Source of the DNA: B46-G9 sp964581175
GTDB taxonomy: Bacteria; Desulfobacterota; DSM-4660; Desulfatiglandales; Desulfatiglandaceae
Assembly (NCBI GenBank): GCA_964581175.1
Contig: CAZONI010000006.1
Location: 30,951 to 94,950, forward strand
Direction of reading: 5' to 3'
DNA: 64,000 bases
Below, in pieces: positions 1 to 8,362 of the stretch (its first letter is position 1; the number at the start of each line of letters is the position of its first letter). The notes beneath the pieces were generated by a model, which made no database searches, was not told where the DNA came from, and was given only the letters and a program-made list of their open reading frames with translations. Position numbers and translations under genes: made by a program.

Positions 1-620
1 AGGGGCGGTCGTCTCTGTGTCCCGGTGATTCCAAAGTAGCCGTCTTTGGATTTCGAAGAATTCGCCTGCTTCGTCGTTTCAGTGGAAACATGCAATTCAG
101 ACCGAATCTTCACAAACTGCTTTCAAGTCTACTCTGCCCATTTGGCTTGTCAAGCAGAAATCTCAAAAAGAATTATCAGGAATGAGTGAGTCTCTTCCTG
201 CGGAGCGGGAGGCATCGGGTCCCTCCCGGGGGACGCTCCGGGGGAAAGCCATTTCTTCCGTTCCGAGGCTCCGGGCTGGTCTTTTCAGTGACTTATCAGC
301 GTGGGATAGCTACCCCCTCCGCATTCTCGACTGCGTCGAGCTGCGGGTTCCCCCACTGATAAGTCACGAAAAGACGGTGCCCTCTCACCAGTCACTCCAG
401 AAAAGGCTTCCCCCCTGAGCGTCACGCTTTTCTCAATTCGCGATCGATAGAACCTATCCGGATCCTCGACCAGAGAAGGAAGAGGAGGAGGGTTTAGGTG
501 CTACAAACACTTTTGGGCCCGACGGAGGCCGGAAAAGGTCCGGTTCATCTTTTTTCATTGACTGGAATCATTTGCGGGATATTATTATTTTAGTACCAGA
601 TGAACGCAAGAGGGGCAGCA
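1..620. other. Non-coding stretch at the left edge, containing repeat copy A
   Basis: No convincing gene lies here. The apparent 78-codon frame at 182-418 lies inside a dispersed structured repeat whose other copy (33.5 kb) has a similar translation only because the DNA is repeated. A weak sigma70-like promoter can be read on the minus strand: TTGACA at 148-153 and TAGACT at 126-131 with a 16-bp spacer. It would serve a gene beyond the left edge. From about 480 to 620 there is only leader for the small membrane protein gene, and I saw no riboswitch in it. Confidence 0.6.
184..478 (+). repeat. Dispersed structured repeat, copy A (full length)
   Basis: Layout: a left flank starting with GAGTGAGTCTCTTCC (from 184), arm L at 232-250, a core at 251-404, arm R at 405-423, and a right flank to about 478 that includes AACCTATCCGG. 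Arms L and R are 19-bp inverted repeats with few mismatches. Inside the core is a second inverted repeat, TCTTTTCAGTGACTTATCAG (280-299) against 356-374, closing on the small hairpin CTCGA-CTGCG-TCGAG at 326-340. The whole can fold as three nested stems. It matches copies near 17.2, 19.9 and 33.6 kb. It encodes no recognisable protein. Function is unknown. Confidence 0.85.
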
Positions 621-821
621 ATGACGGATCAACCTTCTCAAGGCGGCGGCAAACCGGATGACGAGTTCAGGATGTATGCTTCTCCCGTCGGCGCGCATAT
701 CCTGCGAAAAGCCAATGAAATCGTTGAAGATTTGCCTGTCCGCAAGTATGTGCTGTTCTTTATCCTTTTCCTGATCGAGGTGCTCGTCGTTTTCGGTTTC
801 GCCTTTTATCTAATCCATTGA
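621..821 (+). CDS. Small single-span membrane protein
   Basis: A 66-residue protein of no family I recognise. The ATG at 621 is preferred over the in-frame ATG at 600 because AGAGGGG lies just upstream of it. The first 40 residues are hydrophilic and rich in Gly, Gln and charged residues. A strongly hydrophobic helix (start VLFFILFLIEVLVV) then fills most of the C-terminus and ends near the last residue, so this is a tail-anchored or single-span topology. It ends only 37 bp before the large oxidoreductase gene on the same strand, so the two are probably co-transcribed. A role as membrane anchor or partner of that enzyme is inference from position only. Confidence 0.65.
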   Translation: MTDQPSQGGGKPDDEFRMYASPVGAHILRKANEIVEDLPVRKYVLFFILFLIEVLVVFGFAFYLIH

Positions 822-858
822 GCCGCGCAAAGACCGCCCCAGGTTATAGAGGAACCCC

Positions 859-3800
859 ATGAAGCACAAAATAAACATTACCATGAACGGCCGGAAAATG
901 GAGGCAGATGCAGGATCGACCATTTTGGATGCGGCAAGGCGCCATGATGTTCATATTCCGACCCTCTGCCACAGCAAGGTTCTGCGACCGATGGAGAGCT
1001 GCCGTCTCTGCGTTGTCAAGGTCGAAGGCGAGCCCCATTTGCAGGCATCCTGCAGCACCATGGTCCGCGAAGGCATGGTGGTTACCACCGATTCCAACGA
1101 TATTCACCAGATGAGGAAGGTGCTTCTGGATCTTCTTTTCGAGGAACATTACGGTGACTGCATTGCACCGTGTCAATTGACCTGCCCGGCCGGGATAGAT
1201 ATTCAGGGATACATAGCTCTGATCGCGCAGGGGCAATATGCGGAGGCCCTGGAGCTCATCCGGGAACGGATTCCCATGCCGCTTACCATCGGCAGGGTCT
1301 GCCCTCATTTTTGCGAATACAAGTGCAACCGCAATCTGGTGGAAGAGCCCATCAACATCAATCATCTCAAGCGCTTTGTCGCCGATTACGAAATGAAATC
1401 GGGCGAGCGAAACCTGCCTTCCCTGCAGAAGCTTTCCGGCCGCCGGGTGGCGATTATCGGCGGCGGCCCCGCGGGGCTCTCGGCAGCCTACTATCTTCGC
1501 TGTCTCGGCCATGCCAGCACTATTTTTGACGCCATGCCCCGGCTCGGCGGCATGCTGCGCTACGGCATTCCCGAATACAGGCTCCCCAAAAAGGTCCTGG
1601 ATTGGGAGATTGAAGGCATTCTGGAATTAGGGGACATTGAGGTCAGGCCGGAGGTGAAATGGGGGACGGATTTTGCACTGGAGGGCCTCAAGAATGAAGG
1701 CTACGATGCCTTTTTCATCGCCACCGGCGCCTGGAGCACCCGGAAACTGGGAATCGCCGGCGAAGATCTGAACGGGGTGCACTCCGGGGTTGATTTCCTG
1801 GTGGATCTGGCACTGGGCAAGCAGGTTGTCATCGGGAACAATGTGGCGATTGTCGGCGGCGGCAATGTCGCCATCGATGCGGCCCGGAACAGCGTGCGTA
1901 TGGGTGTGGATCACGTCACCATCCTCTACCGGCGCTCCCGAAGTGAGATGCCGGCGGGTCCCGAGGAGGTCCGCGGGGCCGAGGAAGAAGGCGTGCGGTT
2001 TCATTTTCTCGCCGCCCCGGTCCGGCTGTTGGGCAGCGATGGCCAGGTAGACCGGTTGGAGTACATCAGGATGGAACTCGGTGAGCCGGACGCCAGCGGC
2101 AGGCGCCGCCCCATCCCCATCGAGGGATCGGAGACGGTGATCCCCGTTGAGTCGGTCATCACTGCCATAGGCCAATTTCCCGATCTTTCCGCCCTCGAGC
2201 TCGACAGGTACGCGGCGGGCATGTCTATTACCCGATATCGCACCATCGAGGCCGACGCCGACACTCTTTATGCCGGAATAGAAGGCGTTTTCACCGGCGG
2301 CGATGTCTATCGGGGCCCGCAAAGTGTGGTAAGGGCCCTCGCAGACGGACGCGATGCCGCTGTGGAGATCGACCGGCACCTCTCCGGGAAGAGAGTGGAA
2401 AGAGAACCCAGGCCTTTCAACATACTCAAAGGCGACCTCAAGACCATCGATCCGGCGCAATTCAAGAGTCGCCCTTCCGAACCCCGGGTGCTCATGCCGG
2501 AACTGCCTCCCCAGGAGCGCATCTCCGGCCAGGAACAGATTGAACTCGGTCTCTCGGAAGATGAGGCCCGCCATGAGGCTGAACGCTGTCTTTCCTGCGG
2601 TTGTCTGGATGCCTTTGAATGCAGACTGCGCCGGGCCGCTTTTGAAAACGGTCTGGAGACCCTCGTCCGGCTGGAACCGAAGATACCTTTTGTCCGTGCC
2701 GGGGAGCGGGACACCCACCAATTCATCGCCCTCGATCCCAACAAGTGCATTCGATGCAAGCAGTGTTACGAAGCCTGTACTTATTCCCAGTGTTCGGATG
2801 CCGTTGATTTTGACAAAATTCCCGGCTTCAATGCCAACTGCGTTTTCTGCGGTCTCTGCGTGGACGTATGCCCCACGGGCGCCATGGAACAACGGATCAG
2901 CGGCAAACCCGGCCCTTTCCATTTTCGTCGGGTGGAATCTTTCTGCGCCCATTGCGGTTGCGCCTGCAGCCTGGTTTTGAACATGAAGGGGAGCAGAATT
3001 TTCACCATCGACGGCGGAATCAACACCCCGCCCAGCTACGGTCACACGTGCCGGAAGGGCAGATTCGACAGCTTTGACTACCTGTGGGGAGGCGAACGAC
3101 TCCTGACCCCCCTGGTCCGAAAGGACGGCAAACTGGTGGAAGCCGGATGGGAAGAAGCCCTGGATCGGGTCGCCGGCGAGTTCAACAGGTTGAAAAAGGA
3201 ACATGGTCCCGAAAGCCTTGCAGCCATCGGGTCCGGCCGGGCTACCAATGAGGCGGATTACCTGCTCCAAAAAATCTTCCGTTCCCATTTTGGAAGCAAC
3301 CATCTGGATTACCCCGGCGGACAGGCAGTCCGTGCCAGCGTCGCGACGCTGAAACGGACGCTGGGATTGGGAGCAATGACCAACGCATTCAGCGAGATCG
3401 AAGAAGCGGATGTTATTTTGTGCCTAGGTGATCTTGTGGAGGAGCGCACGCCGATCATAGCCGCCGCTATGCGCAGGGCCAGCCGCACTCACGGCAGGAG
3501 GTTGATTGCCGTCAGTTCCGTTGACACGGGCCTCGGCAATTTCGCTGATCCTGGGCTGCTTGTCCGGCAGGAAGATCAGCTTGCGTTTCTTCAGGCCGTA
3601 TTGCATCTCCTGATGAGGCAGGGACTGGTGGATCATGAATTTGTCGCCGGCCATACCACCGGATTGAACGAGTTGGAAACTGCCCTGGAAAGGGTGAAAT
3701 TCGAAGATCTGATCCAACAGGTCGGCATCCCGGCCGAAATTCTGGAGACAGTCGCCCGCACCTTGGGAGAGGCGGCTTCCTTGGCCATTGTGTATTCTGA

Positions 3801-4551
3801 AGATCTGGCCGGCGGCGCCGACGGCAGAAAGAAGGTGGCGGCCGTGGCCGGGCTCGCACTGCTTACGGGGAGAATCGGCCGGCTGCACAGCGGCATTTTT
3901 CCCCTCTATGGCCGGATCAATGCCCAGGGAGCGACGGATATGGGCATTGGCCCCGATCGCCATGCGGAGCGCCGGAAATCAGCTGAATTAAAGGACGACA
4001 GGCTGACTGAGGGCAAGGGATTGACCTGCGAGGAGATCATCCGCGGCGCTCAGCAGGACACTGTTAAGGGCCTTTTTCTTATGGAGCACGGGCCAGCAGG
4101 TGCAGGGTTCGACCGGGAGCAATTCAATCCCGCTCTGGGCCGACCGGAGTTTCTGGTGGTGCAGGGCTCGTGTCTTACCGAGAGCGCCCAACAGGCGGAT
4201 GTGGTTCTGCCCTCTGCTGCTTTTTGGGAACAGGATGGCACCTTTACCACCATGGAGCGCCGCATAAGAAGGCTCAATCCCGTACTGGAAGCACCCGGGA
4301 AGGCACGGGCAGACTGGCAAATTCTCGCCGACCTGCTGGGCCGACTGGATCCTGAGAGGCGATACGGGGGAGTCGAAGAAATATACTGGGAGATACTCTC
4401 CACGGTACCTTCTTATCAGGGCATGACCTACGAACGACTGGGAAAAGACGGGTTGCAGTGGCCTGTCGAGGCGTCAACCGGCGGTGCGCCCTCTGGATTG
4501 CTTCCTCTCGATCTGTTGAAAAAACCCCTGGCATTCGCGGGTTGGGAATGA
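859..4551 (+). CDS. Fused 2Fe-2S / GltD-like / formate-dehydrogenase-like oxidoreductase lacking the catalytic Cys/Sec
   Basis: 1230 residues with GAGG six bases before the ATG. Order of parts: 2Fe-2S ferredoxin (Cys37, 48, 51, 65); a GltD/NADPH-oxidoreductase-type module with cysteines at 101-156, an FAD site GGGPAG at about 201 and a nucleotide site GGGNVAID at about 333; a two-cluster 4Fe-4S ferredoxin (Cys630/633/636/640 and 661/664/667/671); then a molybdopterin-oxidoreductase-like region with a 4Fe-4S motif (Cys696/699/703/731). Aligned on the conserved GAMTN block, the position of the formate dehydrogenase Cys/Sec-His pair is Ala823-Val824 here. The protein stops soon after the DGTFTTMERR block, so the usual C-terminal dinucleotide-binding domain is missing. 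It therefore resembles NuoG-like electron-wiring proteins more than an active formate dehydrogenase. An NAD(P)H/ferredoxin electron-transfer role is likely; the substrate is unknown. Confidence 0.85.
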   Translation: MKHKINITMNGRKMEADAGSTILDAARRHDVHIPTLCHSKVLRPMESCRLCVVKVEGEPHLQASCSTMVREGMVVTTDSNDIHQMRKVLLDLLFEEHYGDCIAPCQLTCPAGIDIQGYIALIAQGQYAEALELIRERIPMPLTIGRVCPHFCEYKCNRNLVEEPININHLKRFVADYEMKSGERNLPSLQKLSGRRVAIIGGGPAGLSAAYYLRCLGHASTIFDAMPRLGGMLRYGIPEYRLPKKVLDWEIEGILELGDIEVRPEVKWGTDFALEGLKNEGYDAFFIATGAWSTRKLGIAGEDLNGVHSGVDFLVDLALGKQVVIGNNVAIVGGGNVAIDAARNSVRMGVDHVTILYRRSRSEMPAGPEEVRGAEEEGVRFHFLAAPVRLLGSDGQVDRLEYIRMELGEPDASGRRRPIPIEGSETVIPVESVITAIGQFPDLSALELDRYAAGMSITRYRTIEADADTLYAGIEGVFTGGDVYRGPQSVVRALADGRDAAVEIDRHLSGKRVEREPRPFNILKGDLKTIDPAQFKSRPSEPRVLMPELPPQERISGQEQIELGLSEDEARHEAERCLSCGCLDAFECRLRRAAFENGLETLVRLEPKIPFVRAGERDTHQFIALDPNKCIRCKQCYEACTYSQCSDAVDFDKIPGFNANCVFCGLCVDVCPTGAMEQRISGKPGPFHFRRVESFCAHCGCACSLVLNMKGSRIFTIDGGINTPPSYGHTCRKGRFDSFDYLWGGERLLTPLVRKDGKLVEAGWEEALDRVAGEFNRLKKEHGPESLAAIGSGRATNEADYLLQKIFRSHFGSNHLDYPGGQAVRASVATLKRTLGLGAMTNAFSEIEEADVILCLGDLVEERTPIIAAAMRRASRTHGRRLIAVSSVDTGLGNFADPGLLVRQEDQLAFLQAVLHLLMRQGLVDHEFVAGHTTGLNELETALERVKFEDLIQQVGIPAEILETVARTLGEAASLAIVYSEDLAGGADGRKKVAAVAGLALLTGRIGRLHSGIFPLYGRINAQGATDMGIGPDRHAERRKSAELKDDRLTEGKGLTCEEIIRGAQQDTVKGLFLMEHGPAGAGFDREQFNPALGRPEFLVVQGSCLTESAQQADVVLPSAAFWEQDGTFTTMERRIRRLNPVLEAPGKARADWQILADLLGRLDPERRYGGVEEIYWEILSTVPSYQGMTYERLGKDGLQWPVEASTGGAPSGLLPLDLLKKPLAFAGWE

Positions 4552-4581
4552 TCGCGACCCGGCCGGGAAACCGGCTGAATC

Positions 4582-5064
4582 TTACCAGTTGTGCATCAGG
4601 TTCATCCCCTCGAAACGGGCTACGTCGTTTTCCATCCGGTGAAAACGGTCCGCAATAACACGGCTCAGGTTACTCATGCATACATACCCGATCCGGGGAT
4701 TTTCGGCGAAAAGAGTGGTCAAGTCGTTCCTGCTGATCCGGTAAAGCCTGCAGGGCTGATCGCCGACGTAGGAGGAAAGGGTGATTTTGTAAGGCGGCAC
4801 CAGGGCCGACCAGCCGAAGACATTGCCGGGCCGGATGATGGAAATGATGTGCTCACGGGCCGGGTCTCTGCCGGGCATTTCGTATCGGAGACTCACTTCG
4901 CCCTTGACCACCAGATAGATGTCCTCGACCTCATCGCCTTCCTTGTAGATCACCTCGCCCGGGCTCCGATCGTCCGGCCTGCAGAGTTTGTTGATTTTCC
5001 TCAATTCCTGTCCATTGAGGCCGCTGAATAAATCAACACCTGCCAAGAATTCCATTTCGTCCAT
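4582..5064 (-). CDS. Stand-alone cyclic-nucleotide-binding-fold protein
   Basis: 160 residues from the ATG at 5064, which has AGGAGG five to six bases upstream; an in-frame ATG six codons earlier lies on top of that ribosome binding site. The beta-roll of CRP/FNR proteins covers about residues 8-125 (GEVIYKEGD, VVKGEVSLRY, RPGNVFGWSAL). There is no helix-turn-helix, so it is not a CRP-type activator. The phosphate-binding cassette is off-consensus: Trp85 sits where cAMP receptors usually carry Glu, and the usual Arg is absent, so cAMP may not be the ligand. It converges on the oxidoreductase gene with a 30-bp gap. Similar one-domain proteins act as sensors or partners; the role here is not known. 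Confidence 0.75.
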   Translation of the reverse strand: MDEMEFLAGVDLFSGLNGQELRKINKLCRPDDRSPGEVIYKEGDEVEDIYLVVKGEVSLRYEMPGRDPAREHIISIIRPGNVFGWSALVPPYKITLSSYVGDQPCRLYRISRNDLTTLFAENPRIGYVCMSNLSRVIADRFHRMENDVARFEGMNLMHNW

Positions 5065-5424
5065 GAGCACCTCCTGTTCCAATGATGGAAAAGGTCACCG
5101 GTCGGAACCGGACCCAGGTTAGAAATTAAGGCTTCCCGGGAGGTATGGCCGGCCTGGGGATGGGAGTGATGAGGATAATGGGGATGAGGATGATGGGGAC
5201 CGGGAGGAGGCCATAACACACCCATGGCGGAGTTTAGCACAGTATGCGCGTCTCATCCAAACAAAATTGATGACATGCAGGTGGGTCACTTAATTATTGA
5301 CAAAAGGCGGAGCCTCTGATTGTTTTCTCACAAGCCAAAAAATCCGGACTGAAAAAAGCTCAACCTGGATTTCTCACCGACTTTCTGGTGAATTTTTAAG
5401 GGAGGAGAAAAAGAACAAATCTGC
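5065..5424. other. Divergent intergenic region with a His/Pro-rich minus-strand frame
   Basis: On the minus strand an open frame starting near 5225-5240 begins with a segment dense in His and Pro (HHPHPHYPHHSHP at about residues 16-28) and then runs out of frame into the cyclic-nucleotide-fold gene. It could be a leader peptide or a chance result of a CAT/CCC-rich tract. On the plus strand TTGACA at 5297-5302 could be a -35 box for the adenine-deaminase-like gene, but the matching -10 is poor. Nothing else was recognised. Confidence 0.4.
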
Positions 5425-7182
5425 ATGAAAAGAGAACCGGAACAACCGATACGCAGGCGGGAAACGCCGACAGCGGACCTGTTTCTTGAAGGAGGGAAGG
5501 TCCTCAACGTCTATTCGGGAGAGATCCTCGATGTCAATGTGGCGGTGAGGGGGGAGAAGATCCTGTACGTGGGCCCGAGCTCCAATTCTCTGGGAGAAGA
5601 GACGCTTCGGCTGGACATGACCGGGAAGCTGCTTGTCCCCGGCTACGTGGAACCCCACTGCCACCCCTGGAACATCTACACCCCTCTCTCTCTCGGCGAG
5701 GAGGCCTGCAGGCTCGGGACCACCACGCTCGTCTGTGACAATCTCATCTTTTACCTGCTGATGGGCGTGGATCGCTTCGAGGCGTTTATGCGTGCCTTTT
5801 CGGACATGCCGGTGAAGTTCTTCTGGTCTATCCGCATCGTCCCTCAGACGCCGATGGAAGAAGAGGCCTTATTTTCAACGGCGAACCTGGAGAGACTCCT
5901 CCGGAGTCCCTTCGCGATCTCCGTCGGGGAGATCACGAGATGGCAGGAACTGGTGAAAGGCGACCCGAAGATCCTCGACCTGATACGCTTCGCGCGTGAA
6001 CTCCGGAAACGTGTGGACGGACACACCGCAGGAGCGAAGTATGAAAATCTCGCCGTTATTTCCCGCGCAGGAGTGGAATCCTGCCATGAGAGCATCAGCG
6101 CCGAGGAGGCGCTCGACCGGTTGCGGCTGGGATTTTACGTGCTGTTGCGGGAGAGCTCGCTGCGGCAGGACCTGCGAATCCTCTTGAAGGGAATTCTGGA
6201 CACCCCCCACTCCACGCGCCGGGTTATGCTGACGACGGACAGTTCTACCCCGGCTTTCCAGCTGGAAACCGGGATGACCGATCGTCTCATCGAGATCGCC
6301 ATGGAGGAGGGGATCGATCCTGTCGAGGCGTATCGCATGGTGACCCTCAATCCTGCGTCCTACTTCGGCCTCGAAGACCTGATCGGCGGGATCGCCCCGG
6401 GGAGAGACGCGGATATCCTCGTGTTGAGAGATCTGCATCACCCCACTCCAGAAGCGGTCATCTCACGGGGGCGGATGGTTGCCGAAAGAGGCGCACTCCT
6501 CCGCCCGTTTCCTGAGATGGAGTGGAAGCGTTTTTTTACCGGCTCCGCGTGGATCGGACACGGGTGGCGCGCAAAGTCCGACTTCTTCAGGATCCCCATT
6601 GAGGGAAATAGCGGGGGACAAACGGTTTCTTTCCCCGTGATTAAACTCCTTAATCCCGTGATCACGCGTGTGGAGCGAGTGGACTTCCCGGTGCGGAACG
6701 GGTTCGTGGACGTGTCCGCCATGAACGGATTCAGCTGGGTTGCCGCCCTGAACAGGCATGGAAGCTGGGTCGCAAACGGCATCATCCAGGGCTATGCCGA
6801 TCGCCTGGAAGGGATCGCCTCCACCTTCAACACCGCAACCGAGATCATCGTGATAGGCCGCAGCCCGGACGCCATGGCGTCTGCAGTAAACCGGGTGCTC
6901 GATATGGGCGGAGGGATTGCTGCGGTGGAAGAAGGAAGAGTCGCCTTTGAGTTTCCCCTTCCCCTCGGTGGAATGATGTCCGAGAGGCCATTGATAGAGC
7001 TGGCCGAAAAGGATGCGGCCTTTCAGGAATTCCTTTCCCGGCGAGGCTTTCCTTTCCACGACCCCCTGTACACCTTCATTTTCCTCCCCAACGACTTCCT
7101 GCCGGAAGTCAGGATCAATCGCAGGGGCGTGGTTGATATAAAAAAGGACGAGGTCCTCTGGCCTGCAAGGAGACTCTCCTAG
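5425..7182 (+). CDS. Adenine-deaminase-like amidohydrolase
   Basis: 585 residues, with GGAGGAG upstream of the ATG. The length and layout are those of the adenine deaminase (Ade) family: an N-terminal composite strand region (ADLFLEGGKVLNVYSGEI), the metal-dependent hydrolase barrel, and a separate C-terminal Ade domain (about residues 400-580) containing the segments VIGRSPDAMA and VLDMGGGIA. The first metal motif reads VPGYVEPHCHPWN (His78, His80), where adenine deaminases normally have His-x-His-Ile-Glu-Ser. The loop TTDSSTPAF, with its conserved Asp, is present. Because the residues after HxH differ, the substrate may be another purine or cyclic amide. It stands alone on the plus strand. 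Confidence 0.8.
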   Translation: MKREPEQPIRRRETPTADLFLEGGKVLNVYSGEILDVNVAVRGEKILYVGPSSNSLGEETLRLDMTGKLLVPGYVEPHCHPWNIYTPLSLGEEACRLGTTTLVCDNLIFYLLMGVDRFEAFMRAFSDMPVKFFWSIRIVPQTPMEEEALFSTANLERLLRSPFAISVGEITRWQELVKGDPKILDLIRFARELRKRVDGHTAGAKYENLAVISRAGVESCHESISAEEALDRLRLGFYVLLRESSLRQDLRILLKGILDTPHSTRRVMLTTDSSTPAFQLETGMTDRLIEIAMEEGIDPVEAYRMVTLNPASYFGLEDLIGGIAPGRDADILVLRDLHHPTPEAVISRGRMVAERGALLRPFPEMEWKRFFTGSAWIGHGWRAKSDFFRIPIEGNSGGQTVSFPVIKLLNPVITRVERVDFPVRNGFVDVSAMNGFSWVAALNRHGSWVANGIIQGYADRLEGIASTFNTATEIIVIGRSPDAMASAVNRVLDMGGGIAAVEEGRVAFEFPLPLGGMMSERPLIELAEKDAAFQEFLSRRGFPFHDPLYTFIFLPNDFLPEVRINRRGVVDIKKDEVLWPARRLS

Positions 7183-7262
7183 CCCTCTCTGAGGCTCAAG
7201 GAGGAAGCGTTCCCATCACGGATTCCGCGCAAGAGTAACCGTTAGACTGTGAGGATCGCAAC

Positions 7263-7721
7263 ATGAGCGGCATACGGTATGTACACACGAACATTGTAGC
7301 AAAAGACTGGCGCAGGATCGTTGCGTTTTATGTCGACGTCTTCGGATGTAAGATTGTTCCGCCGGAACGGAAGCTGTCCGGAGCCTGGCTTGAAGAACTG
7401 ACCGGCATCCCGGACGTGCGGATTCAAGGTGCCCACTTAGCCCTTCCCGGTTACCAAGAAAACGGGCCGACTTTGGAAGTGTTCGGCTACTCGCCTGAGG
7501 TGGTACGATCCAAGCCGGATGAGATCAATCGGCGTGGTTTCGGGCATATTGCATTCCACGTTGACGACGTGGAAGCGCTGGTCAAGCGAATCCGGGAAGC
7601 CGGGGGTGGAATTCTAGGTTCAGTCGTTCGGAAAGAATATGAAGAGATCGGTACATTAACCGTTGCGTATTGCCATGATCCCGAAGGCAACTACGTTGAG
7701 GTCCAGAACTGGTCGGCTTAG
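7263..7721 (+). CDS. VOC-family (glyoxalase / epimerase-like) metalloprotein
   Basis: 152 residues with two beta-alpha-beta-beta-beta modules typical of the vicinal oxygen chelate superfamily. Probable metal ligands are His8, Glu72, His95 and Glu146, at the positions expected for glyoxalase I or methylmalonyl-CoA epimerase-like proteins. The C-terminal DPEGNYVEVQNW is a classic VOC ending. The leader just upstream (7185-7212) contains GAGGCTCAAGGAGGAAGC, which matches one arm of the dispersed repeat. Only 12 bp separate it from the next gene, so they are likely co-transcribed. The substrate cannot be assigned. Confidence 0.8.
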   Translation: MSGIRYVHTNIVAKDWRRIVAFYVDVFGCKIVPPERKLSGAWLEELTGIPDVRIQGAHLALPGYQENGPTLEVFGYSPEVVRSKPDEINRRGFGHIAFHVDDVEALVKRIREAGGGILGSVVRKEYEEIGTLTVAYCHDPEGNYVEVQNWSA

Positions 7722-7733
7722 CGAAGGAGGAAA

Positions 7734-8018
7734 ATGAGTATGGCAAAAGATCCTGGGATAGGCAAAAAAGTTGTGGCCACAGTTACCGGTGTGAAAGGAA
7801 AGTGCAGTGCCGGCCATCAGCAGGGGGAAACCTTTGAGATCAGTTGTTATGATCCCGGCGGGTTATGCGGATTTTTCTATCATGATATTTTTCCCAGCCT
7901 CTGTACTTTTCAATTCGGGGGGAATCTGCCATGGTGGGAGGGCGATACGATCGAACTGCAATGCCCGGACAGCGATAACCTGGTGACAATAAAATTGCAG
8001 AGATTCGAGCGGAATTGA
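7734..8018 (+). CDS. TIGR04076 family small protein
   Basis: 94 residues, with GAAGGAGGAAA directly before the ATG. It has the features I associate with the TIGR04076 family: an N-terminal strand (VVATVTGVKGKCSAGHQQG), conserved Cys at about 24, 38, 45 and 57, then a central aromatic-rich stretch ending in LCTFQFGGNLPWW and a C-terminal ELQCPDSDNLVTIKL. The family is common in anaerobes and of unknown function; the spaced cysteines suggest a metal or redox role, which is inference. It lies between the VOC gene and an isochorismatase remnant. Confidence 0.75.
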   Translation: MSMAKDPGIGKKVVATVTGVKGKCSAGHQQGETFEISCYDPGGLCGFFYHDIFPSLCTFQFGGNLPWWEGDTIELQCPDSDNLVTIKLQRFERN

Positions 8019-8050
8019 GGTGCAGAAATGTTACCCGGCAGGGGAGAAGA

Positions 8051-8362
8051 ATGGTGCTGCCTCCATCCACAGCGCTGATCGTCATTGATCTTCAGGAGGC
8101 AATTGATCACCCGAGCTGGGGACGGCGCAATAATCCGCAAGCCGAAGAGAACATCTACCGGGCCAGGAAGGTTGCGAATTCAATGAAGCGGCGTTGCCGA
8201 AAAGATGTTTTCCTTTTCTCGCGCAACCCTCTATTCGTGGACAGGCCGCTCTTGTGGAACGACCTGTCCTCAGACCCGGAAGATCCCTTTTACCCTCTCT
8301 TCGATGTCCTTAAGGTCCTGGTCGTTGGGTCTTCCCCGGATATCCCCCAACCTGCCCGATAG
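8051..8362 (+). pseudogene. Truncated isochorismatase-family cysteine hydrolase
   Basis: From the ATG at 8051 (AGGGGAGAAG upstream) the first 35-40 residues look like the start of an isochorismatase-like hydrolase: ALIVIDLQEAIDHPSWGRR followed by NNPQAEENI, including the catalytic Asp of the VIDLQ motif. After about 8180 the similarity is lost. The catalytic Lys and Cys regions are absent, and the frame runs about 90 bp into the 3' end of the convergent flavodoxin gene. Full members are about 180-200 residues, so this is a broken 5' remnant, probably left when the flavodoxin region was joined here. The exact breakpoint is unclear. Confidence 0.5.

Noticed and set aside
182..418. 78-codon frame, similar in translation to a frame at 33469-33789
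   Set aside because: Both lie wholly inside copies of the structured repeat on corresponding strands; the shared peptide follows from repeated DNA and copy B does not keep the frame.
1627..3303. 558-codon open frame opposite the large oxidoreductase
   Set aside because: It is a shadow of a GC-rich gene whose plus-strand frame has clear domains and cofactor motifs throughout.
3313..3384. In-frame TGA encoding selenocysteine in the formate-dehydrogenase-like region
   Set aside because: The codon at the aligned position is GCA (Ala), and the frame continues without TGA, so no Sec insertion is implied.
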